The position numbers were made by a program, and so were the translations under genes. DNA of 11,357 nt, taken from contig JASFYU010000094.1 of NCBI GenBank assembly GCA_045046905.1, forward strand, positions 1 to 11,357. The letters are read 5' to 3'. Position 1 is the first letter of the stretch. Every line of letters starts with the position of its first letter. This stretch comes from JASFYU01 sp045046905 (GTDB lineage Bacteria; Bacteroidota; Bacteroidia; Flavobacteriales; Flavobacteriaceae). A model generated the notes under the pieces. It ran no database searches. It saw only the letters and a list, made by a program, of their open reading frames with translations, and was not told where the DNA came from. This document shows positions 1 to 9,300 of the stretch, piece by piece.

Positions 1-993
1 ATTTTTGTGGGTGTGCTCAATGGAGCCTTTATGTTTGTTTCTGATTTTTTAAAATACTACCCTCATTCCTGTGAAGTTTCATTTGTAAAACTAGGGTCGT
101 ACCAAGGCTTGACTTCTACGGGTATCGTAGAGACACTCTTAGATTTGCCTGATAATATTGAAGGCCGTAGTGTAATTATTTTAGAGGATATTATTGATAC
201 GGGCCGTACTCTTAAAGAATTGGTGCATTTATTCTCAAATACCAAGGTGAAGGAATTTAAAATTGCCAGTCTTTTCTTTAAGTCCGAAATATATAATGGA
301 GAATATGCCATTGATTATTTTGGCATCGATATTCCCAATAAATTTATTGTGGGTTACGGACTCGATTACAACGAATTGGGAAGAAATTTAAAAGAAGTTT
401 ACCAACTAAATCAAAAACATATGATTAACCTTGTCTTATTCGGAAAACCAGGTGCTGGCAAAGGTACCCAGGCTACCTTTTTAAAAGAAAAATATAATCT
501 TAAGCATATTTCTACTGGAGATGTATTTCGATATAATATTAAAAATGGTACCGAATTAGGAACTTTAGCAAAATCATTTATTGATAAGGGCGATTTGGTA
601 CCTGATGAGGTCACTATAAAAATGTTACAGGATGAGGTTGAAAAAAACCCCGAGGCCAGCGGATTTATTTTTGACGGTTTTCCAAGAACAACTGCCCAGG
701 CCGAGGCCTTGGATATTTTATTAGAATCAAAGGATATGAAAATCAATGCGACTATTGCACTTGAGGCAAATGATGAGCTATTGATAAAACGTCTTTTGGA
801 ACGTGGTAAGATCAGTGGCAGATCAGATGACCAAGATGAGGAGAAAATAAGAAACCGTTTTGACGAGTACAATGAAAAAACGGCTCCCCTAAAAGATTAT
901 TATGAGGATTTCGGAAAGTTTCATAGTGTTAATGGTATAGGCTCAATTGCTGAGATTACCAAGCGCTTAGAGGTGGTTATCGAAGATCTTTAG
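1..993 (+). CDS. adk: Fused hypoxanthine phosphoribosyltransferase / adenylate kinase (5' partial)
   Basis: Two purine enzymes lie in one reading frame, open to the left edge, so the true start is outside the window; the GTG at 7 is internal (the reading begins IFVGVLNGAF). The N-terminal part is a type I phosphoribosyltransferase: the LNGAFMF segment, then the PRPP-binding motif EDIIDTGRT at 184-210, ending near GLDYNELGRNL. It would convert hypoxanthine (or guanine) plus PRPP to IMP/GMP. After a linker of only a few residues the adenylate kinase domain begins at Met codon 421: P-loop GKPGAGKGT (442-468), AMP-site STGDVFR (511-531), DGFPRT with the AMP-binding Arg (from 673), and a short LID region around GRSDDQDE with no zinc cysteines. 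This half, about 190 residues, makes 2 ADP from ATP and AMP. Both halves keep their key motifs, so both are probably active in the cytoplasm. Such fusions occur in flavobacteria as far as I recall. obgE follows on the same strand after 125 bases. Confidence 0.93.
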   Translation: MFVGVLNGAFMFVSDFLKYYPHSCEVSFVKLGSYQGLTSTGIVETLLDLPDNIEGRSVIILEDIIDTGRTLKELVHLFSNTKVKEFKIASLFFKSEIYNGEYAIDYFGIDIPNKFIVGYGLDYNELGRNLKEVYQLNQKHMINLVLFGKPGAGKGTQATFLKEKYNLKHISTGDVFRYNIKNGTELGTLAKSFIDKGDLVPDEVTIKMLQDEVEKNPEASGFIFDGFPRTTAQAEALDILLESKDMKINATIALEANDELLIKRLLERGKISGRSDDQDEEKIRNRFDEYNEKTAPLKDYYEDFGKFHSVNGIGSIAEITKRLEVVIEDL

Positions 994-1002
994 CTCGTTC
1001 GA

Positions 1003-1017
1003 AATTCAGGCTGAATT
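1003..1017. repeat. Short perfect palindrome between adk and obgE
   Basis: AATTCAG and CTGAATT flank a single central G, a 15-base perfect dyad ten bases after the adk stop codon. As RNA it could form at most a 6-bp stem with a GGC loop, and no run of T follows, so it does not look like an intrinsic terminator. It could be a protein-binding dyad or chance in AT-rich DNA. Transcription probably reads through into obgE, but the sequence does not prove this. Confidence 0.25.
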
Positions 1018-1118
1018 AATTCACCATTAGGTTTAACGTCTACAGGTCATCTGGGCTTGTTATGAGCTTATTGGCTATACGAAACTCGTGCATTCATAGG
1101 AATCACAAAATAAGAATT

Positions 1119-2120
1119 ATGACCGAAGGCAATTTTGTAGACTACGTTAAAATTCATGTCGAATCAGGTAATGGAGGAAAGGGGTCTGTACATCTGCATC
1201 GTGAAAAATTTATCACCAAAGGCGGGCCTGATGGCGGTGATGGCGGCCGTGGCGGCCATGTGATTTTCAGGGCGAACAAAAACCTATGGACCCTGGTCAC
1301 CTTTAAGTTTAAAAAACATTTTAAGGCAGGTCATGGATTGCATGGTAGTAAGGGTCGCAGTTCGGGTGCTGATGGTAAAGATATTTATGTAGATGTACCC
1401 TTAGGCACGGTGGTTCGGAATGGTGAGACGAATGAGATTCTGTTTGAAATCACTGAAGAAGGCGAGGAAAGAACTGTTATTAAAGGTGGTATGGGCGGTC
1501 GTGGTAATTGGCATTTTAGATCGCCGACCAATCAAACACCCCGATATGCCCAACCCGGTGTAGAAGGGCAAGAAACAGATATTATTCTTGAACTTAAAGT
1601 TTTGGCTGATGTGGGCCTTGTAGGTTTTCCGAATGCCGGAAAATCAACTCTGCTCTCGGTAATTACTTCGGCGAGACCCAAAATCGCTGATTATGAGTTT
1701 ACCACCCTGAAACCCAATTTAGGAATTGTGGAATACCGTGATTTCAAAAGTTTTGTGATGGCCGATATTCCGGGTATTATTGAAGGTGCGGCCGAAGGCA
1801 AGGGCTTGGGACATTATTTTCTGCGTCATATTGAACGTAATTCGACCCTCTTGTTTTTGATTCCTATTGATAGTAAAGATATCAGCAAAGAATATGAAAT
1901 ACTGTTGCATGAATTGCGGCGATACAACCCTGAATTGTTAGATAAAGAACGTCTCGTGGTCATCTCAAAATGTGATATGTTGGATGATGAATTGATGGAT
2001 GAAATGCGGATCGAACTTGACAAAGATTTTGAGGATGTATCTTATATGTTCATCTCCTCGGTTGCACAGATTGGACTCCTAGAATTAAAAGACCGCCTAT
2101 GGTCTATGCTTAACTCATAG
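1119..2120 (+). CDS. obgE: Obg-family GTPase (ObgE/CgtA), short form
   Basis: A 333-residue GTPase of the Obg family, which binds the large ribosomal subunit and links GTP/ppGpp levels to ribosome assembly and growth. The first ~158 residues form the glycine-rich Obg fold, with GGPDGGDGGRGG and GGMGGRGN. The G domain follows: G1 GFPNAGKST (169-177), G2 Thr pair (195-196), G3 DIPG (216-219) continuing as IIEGAAEGKGLG, G4 SKCD (283-286, a variant of NKxD), G5 SSVA (313-316). The protein ends just after the G domain, so the C-terminal OCT domain of Bacillus and Caulobacter Obg is absent, as is usual for Bacteroidota. An in-frame ATG at 1062 would add 19 residues (MSLLAIRNSC...) that do not resemble Obg; the family's N-terminus (NFVDYVKIHV) fits the ATG at 1119, which follows an A/T-rich leader. 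It lies downstream of adk, a common flavobacterial pairing. Confidence 0.97.
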   Translation: MTEGNFVDYVKIHVESGNGGKGSVHLHREKFITKGGPDGGDGGRGGHVIFRANKNLWTLVTFKFKKHFKAGHGLHGSKGRSSGADGKDIYVDVPLGTVVRNGETNEILFEITEEGEERTVIKGGMGGRGNWHFRSPTNQTPRYAQPGVEGQETDIILELKVLADVGLVGFPNAGKSTLLSVITSARPKIADYEFTTLKPNLGIVEYRDFKSFVMADIPGIIEGAAEGKGLGHYFLRHIERNSTLLFLIPIDSKDISKEYEILLHELRRYNPELLDKERLVVISKCDMLDDELMDEMRIELDKDFEDVSYMFISSVAQIGLLELKDRLWSMLNS

Positions 2121-2147
2121 TATCTGTTAATCGAATAAAGTGATTTT

Positions 2148-2180
2148 TTTGCGATTAAAATTAATTTTTCTTTAATTTTA
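2148..2180 (+). promoter_or_regulatory. Possible promoter for the DUF4136 gene
   Basis: TTTG at 2148-2151 and TAATTTTA at 2173-2180 are 21 bases apart. The Bacteroidota sigma consensus is TTTG (-33) and TAnnTTTG (-7), so the second box has one mismatch. The same stretch is also a 9-bp AT-only inverted repeat (TAAAATTAA 2156-2164 with TTAATTTTA 2172-2180), and TTAATCG (2127-2133) is mirrored by CGATTAA (2152-2158). It could therefore instead be a weak end signal for obgE. AT-rich DNA gives such matches by chance. Confidence 0.3.
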
Positions 2181-2228
2181 TAGAAACCAAACAATAAAAA
2201 CTCATCACTCCGAGTGAAGAGAAATGAC

Positions 2229-2246
2229 TTCGATTTTTTAATCGAA
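2229..2246 (+). other. Stem-loop in the leader of the DUF4136 gene
   Basis: TTCGATT and AATCGAA form a perfect 7-bp stem with a TTTT loop, 59 bases before the start codon at 2306. No T-tract follows, so it is not a standard terminator. If transcription starts near 2187 it would sit in the 5' untranslated region and could affect RNA stability. No known riboswitch pattern was recognised. Confidence 0.3.
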
Positions 2247-2305
2247 AATTGTGGGGTCGATTCGAGACTATGGTCTAATCAGATTCACCATATAAAAATA
2301 CAACT

Positions 2306-2833
2306 ATGAAAAGGTTCTTTCTCTTGTTCATTTTGTCACTTCTTTTTTCTTGCAATGCGGTAAAGGTCAGCTATGATTACGACAAGGATACCGATTTTTC
2401 GAACTACAATACCTATAATTATTTTTCGGATATAAAAACCGGATTAAGCGAGCTAGACAATAAACGCTTATTTAGGGCTATGGATATTACCTTACGCACC
2501 AAAGGGTTGTTGTTTTCAGAAGAACCTGACTTTTTGATTAATATTCAAGGTACATCTTTTCAAGCGCCACAAAATAGTTCAATCGGCGTAGGTTTAGGAA
2601 GTTCTGGTAGTAATGTGGGTGGTGGACTTTCTATTGGTATTCCTGTTGGAAGGCCCAATGTAGAACAAGAAATTCAGTTCGATTTTGTCGATATTAAAAA
2701 AGATATGCTGTTTTGGCAGGCGAATAGTAAAAGTTCTTTTAAGGAGAATATGTCTCCTATCGAACGTGAACAAAAACTACAAGAATTTGTCGATAAGGTA
2801 TTTGCCAAGTATCCCCCCAAAAAGAGAAAATAA
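2306..2833 (+). CDS. DUF4136-family lipoprotein
   Basis: A 175-residue protein with a lipoprotein signal peptide: Lys2-Arg3, a hydrophobic run, then LLFSC, with Cys16 as the probable lipidated residue. No acidic export signal directly follows the cysteine (NAVKV), so by Bacteroidota rules it more likely faces the periplasm; this is inference. The mature start, VSYDYDKDTDFSNYNTYNYF, is the hallmark opening of DUF4136, a family of envelope lipoproteins of unknown function. A central glycine/serine-rich stretch (about residues 92-117) is followed by QEIQFDFVDIKKDMLFWQANS, matching the family's second half in which a Trp-containing strand follows the 'D...LvW' pattern. The ATG follows an A/T-rich leader, and it is set off from obgE by 185 bases, so it is probably transcribed separately. 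It ends inside the left arm of a terminator-like stem. Function is unknown. Confidence 0.88.
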   Translation: MKRFFLLFILSLLFSCNAVKVSYDYDKDTDFSNYNTYNYFSDIKTGLSELDNKRLFRAMDITLRTKGLLFSEEPDFLINIQGTSFQAPQNSSIGVGLGSSGSNVGGGLSIGIPVGRPNVEQEIQFDFVDIKKDMLFWQANSKSSFKENMSPIEREQKLQEFVDKVFAKYPPKKRK

Positions 2834-2874
2834 AAAAGACTGTTTATAAAGTAAACTTTTCAAACAGTCTTTTT
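2833..2874. terminator. Bidirectional intrinsic terminator between convergent genes
   Basis: AAAAAGACTGTTT (2833-2845) is fully complementary to AAACAGTCTTTTT (2862-2874), a 13-bp stem with A-runs on one side and T-runs on the other. The 16-base loop can itself pair in part (AAAGT with ACTTT). The left arm begins at the last base of the DUF4136 stop codon, and the leftward DoxX gene ends 18 bases to the right, so the element can end transcription from both directions. Confidence 0.9.
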
Positions 2875-2892
2875 AGTACATTCTATTTCGAA

Positions 2893-3273
2893 CTACGCTT
2901 GTAGTAAGGCACTGTACTTATCACGGTAGCCATACAATAGCACAAGGTTCAAGACCAACATAATCAATGACCCAGGAATAGTTTCTGGTTCTAGGGTCGC
3001 ATGAAACAATACGGCATTCACCGAGACACTCATTAAAATAAGCAACATCAGAGCTGCATATTTATTGAATAGTAAAGATAGGCCGGTGCTAATTTCGATA
3101 AATCCAACCAAAACAAGTGTTTTAGTGGCCGCCAAGCCTCCCATGTAACCCATGGCAGCTTCGCTCATAGCGCTTTGATCCATAGGTATAAAATGAAAAA
3201 ATTTGTCAAAGCCAAACATGAGAACAAATAGGCCAAGAAATATTCTCAGCGCCATAATAACTTTTGAATTCAT
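2893..3273 (-). CDS. DoxX-family four-helix membrane protein
   Basis: A 126-residue integral inner-membrane protein. Four hydrophobic segments are visible: about residues 5-27 (RIFLGLFVLMFGFDKFFHF), 45-68, 70-91 and 98-116. The opening with its FGFDKFFHF ending and the LVLVGFIEISTGLSLLF second helix fit the DoxX/DoxD-like family, whose members have been linked to quinol or thiosulfate oxidation and to redox homeostasis, though most have no proven role. There is no signal peptide and no cysteine. The start at 3273 gives a short N-terminus typical of the family and follows an A/T-rich leader. It lies 84 bases downstream of the macroglobulin gene on the same strand and could be co-transcribed with it, since no convincing terminator lies between them. 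The shared stem-loop at 2833-2874 ends it. The specific substrate cannot be told from the sequence. Confidence 0.85.
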   Translation of the reverse strand: MNSKVIMALRIFLGLFVLMFGFDKFFHFIPMDQSAMSEAAMGYMGGLAATKTLVLVGFIEISTGLSLLFNKYAALMLLILMSVSVNAVLFHATLEPETIPGSLIMLVLNLVLLYGYRDKYSALLQA

Positions 3274-3357
3274 AATAAATGGTTTATGTGTTAGTTACTA
3301 AATGTAATAAGAAAATCAATACATAGACTGCTAATCAACTAACTAATTTTTAGTAGG

Positions 3358-6300
3358 TTATTTGATTTTTACTCGAACCCCTTCAGAATGGCTGCTAAAT
3401 TCAGGGGCATACATACTCTGAATGGTAGTGATGCCGTTACTGAAATCACCTGCATTGTTTACCCTTAAATCGTATTCGAAGACATAAACGCCCTTGGGTA
3501 AATAGTCAAAAAAGAAATTGGTGCTGGCGTCTTTAGTGCTTTCGTAGTACCCGAGGCCGTCTTGCCATTTATATTGCGACAGTACATTTATAGGTTCAAA
3601 AGCTGCTGCTCGCATATCTTTCATATGAACAAACTCCATAGGGCGGTCTACCCTTAATTCAATACGAACGCGAACCAAATCACCGACTTTTAAATTGGTT
3701 TTTGAAGTGATTTCAGAAATTTCTTCCCCTGTATCTGTATTCTTTTTCAGGAATAATTTCTTCTTTAATTTCAAGGGAGTTTCTGCTGAGGTAATCTTGT
3801 CCAAATCCTCAAAATACTGCCAGTAGAGTGCGCCCCAAGCAAGCCCTTCTCCTTTTTTACTGATTTGTATTTCGCCCATCTCAGGTTTTATTTCGTTGCT
3901 ATTCCAAGCAGTTTTATAATACCCTGTGCCCGCTTCAACTTTTACGTTTTCTAATTTAGAAGGGGCTATTTTTTTTCCTCCAACCAGAACAGCAACAGCA
4001 TCGGTAACTGAAAGCCAATCACTACCTTGAAGCAATAATGCATACACAGCGTCGGTAGTAGCTTTAGTGGTTTTCCATTGATTGGTCTGCTTATTTTTTA
4101 GCAACCATATTTTGAGATTATCTACGGTCTCAATATCATCAGCTTGTATTTCTGAAAAAGCTTCGATAAGTAATGCTTGCGTTTCGATAGGCGCTTGATA
4201 CCAATACCAAGAATTGGTGTTGGCTTTCCAGTACATGCCCAACTCTTCTGAGTTGATGCTATTTTCCTCGAGCGCACGAAGTATCTTGTTAGCTGTTTTG
4301 GTATCTTTAAAACGATGCATGATTAGCGCTAACATTCCTTTAGAATACAATCTTTTATTCGTCCAATACTTTTTTGCTTTTCCGTAATAATAGCTGCTAA
4401 TTTTACTTACTCTTTTTGAGCTTTTAATATGCTTAAAAAAGCTACGCATATACAAATAGTGAATCTGCGTTTTACTCAAATGGTCATCATTGATTTTCGT
4501 GGCGTACTTTTTCATGTGTTCGTACTCTTTCACGAACTCATTGTCTAAGTACCTAATGGCTTTCTTTAGCATCGAATTTTGGTCGCTGAGCGGATCCGAA
4601 GTTTGGTTACTGAGCGTAGCCGAAGTAAGTTGCTTTAAATGTCCAAAGCCCGTAATAATATGCTGTGTGATAAAGCGATTATCAGGCCCGCCATTGAACC
4701 ATGCCCATGCGCCTGATGACTTTTGGTTTTGTTTTAGTTTGTTCAGGGTAATGGTCTGTTCACTCTTCATTTTATTTAAATTGAAAAGTAAGGCAATCCG
4801 TTTTTTCTGTTCGGTTTCTGATTGCGCATCACGAAGCCATGGTGTTTCTTGAATGAGTAGTGATTTCAATTCTTGGTTTTTTTCCATAGTACTGACCAAG
4901 GCATCTGAATTCGCCCATTGCTTAAACACTTCTTGAATTCTAGGATTGCTATTCGCAATATGACTTGCTAGTGTATTCGCATAGTATTTTGAAAAGGTTT
5001 GCTCATTGCATTCATAAGGGTACTCCATAAGGTAAGGCAGTGCCTGTACCGCATACCATGCCGGATTGCTTGTTATTTCCAAAGTCAATTTATGGTGACG
5101 TAGCGTACTTGAGGTGGTTTTTTTTAACTTATCTAAGGTAAACGTCTTTGTCTGATTGCTACGTACCCACATTGGTAGGGTTTCGGTCACCAGCATTCTA
5201 TTGGTCAATACCGGAAGCATATTCTGTTCACCATCACTAAAGTCACCAGCTTTGGCAATCACTTTGTATTGTAGCGCTTGCAGCCCCTCTGGGATTGTTA
5301 AACGCCAAGATACTTGAGTGTTGCCCATAGAGTCTACTTTGAAGCTAGCTTCACCAAGACCAACTCTGTCTGTTTTGTTTTTCCCGATGGGGGAAGAAAT
5401 TAGGAGTTCTTTTGATACATTTTTTCCTGTCAATGCATCAATCAATTCTAATTTCGCTAGACCTGAAAGCACTTTTTCGGTCAAGTTTGCAATTTTAGTA
5501 CTGATAGTGATTTTATCACCCTCTCGTAAAAAACGAGGAGCATTGGGTATGACCATCAATTCTTTTTGAGTAAGCGTATGTAGTCTTTTTACTGAACTCT
5601 CTAGGTTTTTGGTGTGTGCTAATAGTTGTAAGTTCCATTTAGTGAGGGCTTCAGGCGTGGTGAAACTGAAAGATACATTGCCTTCTTTATCCGTATGTAG
5701 TTGTGGAAAGAAAAAGGCGGTTTCTTGCAGGTTTTTTCGAATTTTCACATCATCAAAATTGGTTTTATTTTCTTCTTCCTGTTTATTGGCGTTATCAAGT
5801 TCTTGACCAGCAAAAGCTACATCGGCTTTATTATCGGCCATTCCTTCAATGACAACTTCGTCCAATGACTCGCTATCCGCCACGATTTCCATAGCAACGG
5901 GGACAGCATTTTTCATCATTCTGTTTCTATATAACCTGTTTCCATAACCAATATGTAGTCCGAACCAATTGAATGAATCAAAATATTGATTTATATAACT
6001 ATAACTAGTATAGCTCTGGTAGGTGTTGAATGAACTGCTTGAGAAACACCGATAGGCGTTTGCTGTTCTATTTGAATAATAGGTGGGTTTTAGTAAGGGG
6101 TTAAATCCCCAGTAGTTAGCTCTAAACGTATCAAGAGATGCATCGTACATACTCGCTAATAATTCGGCAGCAACCTTATCGCCTTTTGATCCTTTGATTT
6201 TAAAAGACCAAGTCTCATCAGTACCCGGTTGAAGTTTATCTCTGAAAGTGACGGTTTCGATTTCTAAATCTGTACTAGGGTAGGGCACACGAATATTCAA

Positions 6301-9300
6301 ACTACCCGCTTGAAATGAATTGTAAGCGGCATAGCTGTAGGTGATAGCAAACCCGCCTAAATCATCTGCTTTTACAGGCAGCGTAAAAGTCTTTGAATTT
6401 TTATTTAAATGAATAATACGCGTATCGATAATCTTGCGGTTTTTCTCTACATAAACCGTAACATGCATATCTTTAGCACTAGACAATACCGTTACTTTTA
6501 CTATTTCACCAGCTACATAACTTTCTTTATCAGTTTTAATTTGAAATAATTGATTGTCTGCCAGTATTTTATCATTATGGCTAAACAGCGTGGTCTGCAA
6601 AATATCTTTCACCTGTTGCCCAAATTTATCTTTGGTTTCTAGTTCGATAACATAGTTGCCTGAATCCCATTTTTTAGCATTGTCTAAAGTGATTTCTGTG
6701 GATTTTCCAGTATCGAAATCTGATTGCCATACGAGTTTTCCTTTTTTCCAAGTAGCGGCATTGTGTTCATTGCTAAAAGCGTCATGTGGGTATAGTTTTG
6801 TGAATTTCTCTTTACTAAAACCGGCATAATCAGGGGCTGGCCAAGTTCTGGGGCGTAAGACATTTTCAGGAGCCTTCAATTTGTACATCTTTAGGGTGCC
6901 CTGAGCAGGCACAAATTGTCCGTTCAAGTTATTCGTTGAAATAAGCATGGTGTTGTCTTTGTCATCCTTATCATACGGATTTGCAATGTAAATGTTTGCT
7001 GTCATAGTATGATAACCCACCCTAACTATAGATGATGTGCTATGGGTTTCTCCATTAATATCGGTGACGTCTGCAGTAATCTCATAGCTAAAAGTCGGAA
7101 GGTTATTTTGATCTACGCTGTTATCTGGTAATGCTTTAAAATTGATTTTGTACTCGCCAGAAGCATCAGTAGTAGTTTCGCCATGTGCGATTTCTTGTGG
7201 TGTTGTATTGTTAAATGGGTGATGCCAATAATACCACCTTGGGTAGTATACCACGCGTTTCACACGGTAGCTAATCTTGGCATCTGTAATATTGCTTCCT
7301 GCGTAAGCGGTAGCAGTACCTTTGACTGTTACACTATCATTCACTTTATAGGTTTCAGTAACCGGTTTGAAAGAAGTCTCGAACTTTGGTCGTTTGTATT
7401 CTTCTACAGAAAAAACCGTAGATCCACTAATGTTTACTTTATCTGAAAGTACCCGAATTGAAAATTGACCTGTTAAGCCATTGTTTGGTAAAACATATTC
7501 ACCTGCAAACGAACCGTAATCTGAGGTAGTAAATTCTTGAGTAGTGAGCACTTGGCCGTTTACATCTTTTATTTGAATAGCTACTTTTGTATGCTCTAGT
7601 ATTGAAGATTTCCCCTTATTGTTTTTAACGGCAATACCTTTAAAGTATATGGGTTGCCCCGGTCGGTATATACTTCTGTCGGTAAATAAAAAGCAAGAGT
7701 AGTAGGTAGTAGGGGTATTTTGGTCATACCGCTGGCTTACATAATAGTCATTGAAATAGGCAGTCTCTTCGCCATGTGAAATGGTAATGTTAACATCACT
7801 CCAATTATCTTTGGTTAGAGCAAGTGTTACGGTGCCTGTTTTGTCTGTAATCAATGTTTTTTTCAAGCGCGGACCGGTATAATTAATGTGATACGCGAAG
7901 GTGAGTTTTGCACCAGCAAGGGGTTTTCCATTATTGCGATTGATTACTTGAAAATAGGTATGGGTATGGGTTTGTGTTTCTGTCAAAGCCATATTAGTTG
8001 CTTGTATGGCGCTATAAGAAAAGGTGTTGTTGTCTTTGTTTTTTGGCTCCGCCAGAATTATATATTGCCCATTACCTAATGGAGGCATTGAAATTTCGGT
8101 GCTATGCGTTTGGTAATCATCTTCATTTTTCAGGCTAGCTGTCCAGTCTTTGGCAATGGGTAGTTTCTTTAGGAATGCCAATATTTTTTTCTCTTGATAT
8201 AATTCTTCTAGTTGGTTAAATTCTAGATTGCTTATTCGACGTGCTGTAAGATGAAGACCGGCATAATTTTTATAATTGACCAATAATCGGGTGGTGGTGT
8301 TTATAGGAATATGCCTTTCTGTAGTCAGTTGTAAAGACTTTGATAAAATCTGCGACTTTAGAGCCTTGCATTTTTCTGCTCCTCTACTTTTGGGAAATTC
8401 TCTGATTGCATTTTCACAAATTACCAAAGCCTCTTTGCGTTTAAAACGATGCTTTTCATTGGTTTTAACTTGGTAGGTATTTGCCTGTCTATTTAGTAAA
8501 TCAGCTATTTCGAAAAGGTATAAGCTTGCCCTCAAACTACCTTTTGAAGCAGTAGCTGCGTTTTGTAGTACGTCGAGAAGTTGTTGGTCTTTATTTTCAA
8601 AAGTTGCGTTTTGATAAATAAAATGCAAGCGTTCGATATTGACTTCAGCAAAGGTATACGCTTTGTCGGAAGTGGAGTGTAACCTCAATAATTTTTGATA
8701 AATGCATATGGCTTTGGCCTGTAATGAAGTGTGGTCTTCGGTAGCGATGTTTAGCGAAGTAAATGTATCGCCATCACACAATAATTCAGGATTATCAACC
8801 TCAAATGTTTGGGCTGGTCGTGTAATATTATTTTCACTTTTTTTGTAAAAATCAAGAGCGGCATGAGCTAAAAGGTCAAAAAGGGTAGGGCGGTAATCTT
8901 CAGAACCCTTTCGTTTATTAAGAATAACATCAAATTTTGAAACCGGAGTTTTTATTAACTCAGCTTCGTTTTCTAATGATGCTTCAAAATGAACGGTTAT
9001 TTTTTTGAATAATGTAGTTAAATCCCATGTTCTAAAATCGTTTGAGTCAATCTTTTCTTTGGTCTTTGTTCTATTGTAGAATTGGTGCCTGTTTTGCTGA
9101 AAAAACTGCCAATACAAATTGGCCAAATAACTTTCTAGTACATTCTTAGTAGGCGATTCTGCCTTTTTGATTTCTGATTTAAAATCGTTTATAATTTTCA
9201 ACTGGGCATCTTCCTCCAAGGTCAGCGCGTACTTTGATGTGTACAGCAGCGCTTTTGTAAGCTGTACAGAATTATTTTCTTCTTTAGCCTTTTCAGAAAT

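Noticed and set aside
7..9. GTG at 7 as the start of the HPRT-adenylate kinase gene
   Set aside because: The two upstream codons (Ile, Phe) continue the HPRT sequence, and the domain lacks its first strands if it starts here; the gene runs off the left edge.
1062..1118. A 19-residue N-terminal extension of Obg from the ATG at 1062
   Set aside because: The extension has no similarity to the Obg fold; family members begin at the sequence encoded from 1119.
1965..1976. SKCD in place of NKxD in Obg as a loss of guanine specificity
   Set aside because: The Asp is kept and T/S-K-x-D is a familiar variant in GTPases of this family, so it does not indicate loss of function.
3274..3357. Terminator between the macroglobulin and DoxX genes
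   Set aside because: Only a short bulged hairpin (ACTAA/TTAGT) is present and no T-run follows on the coding strand.
4490..4852. Rightward 120-codon open frame opposite the macroglobulin gene
   Set aside because: It is a shadow of the real gene: biased, Cys/Phe/Ser-rich composition and no domain. Other opposite-strand frames at 7183-7446, 9796-10071 and 411-872 were rejected for the same reason.
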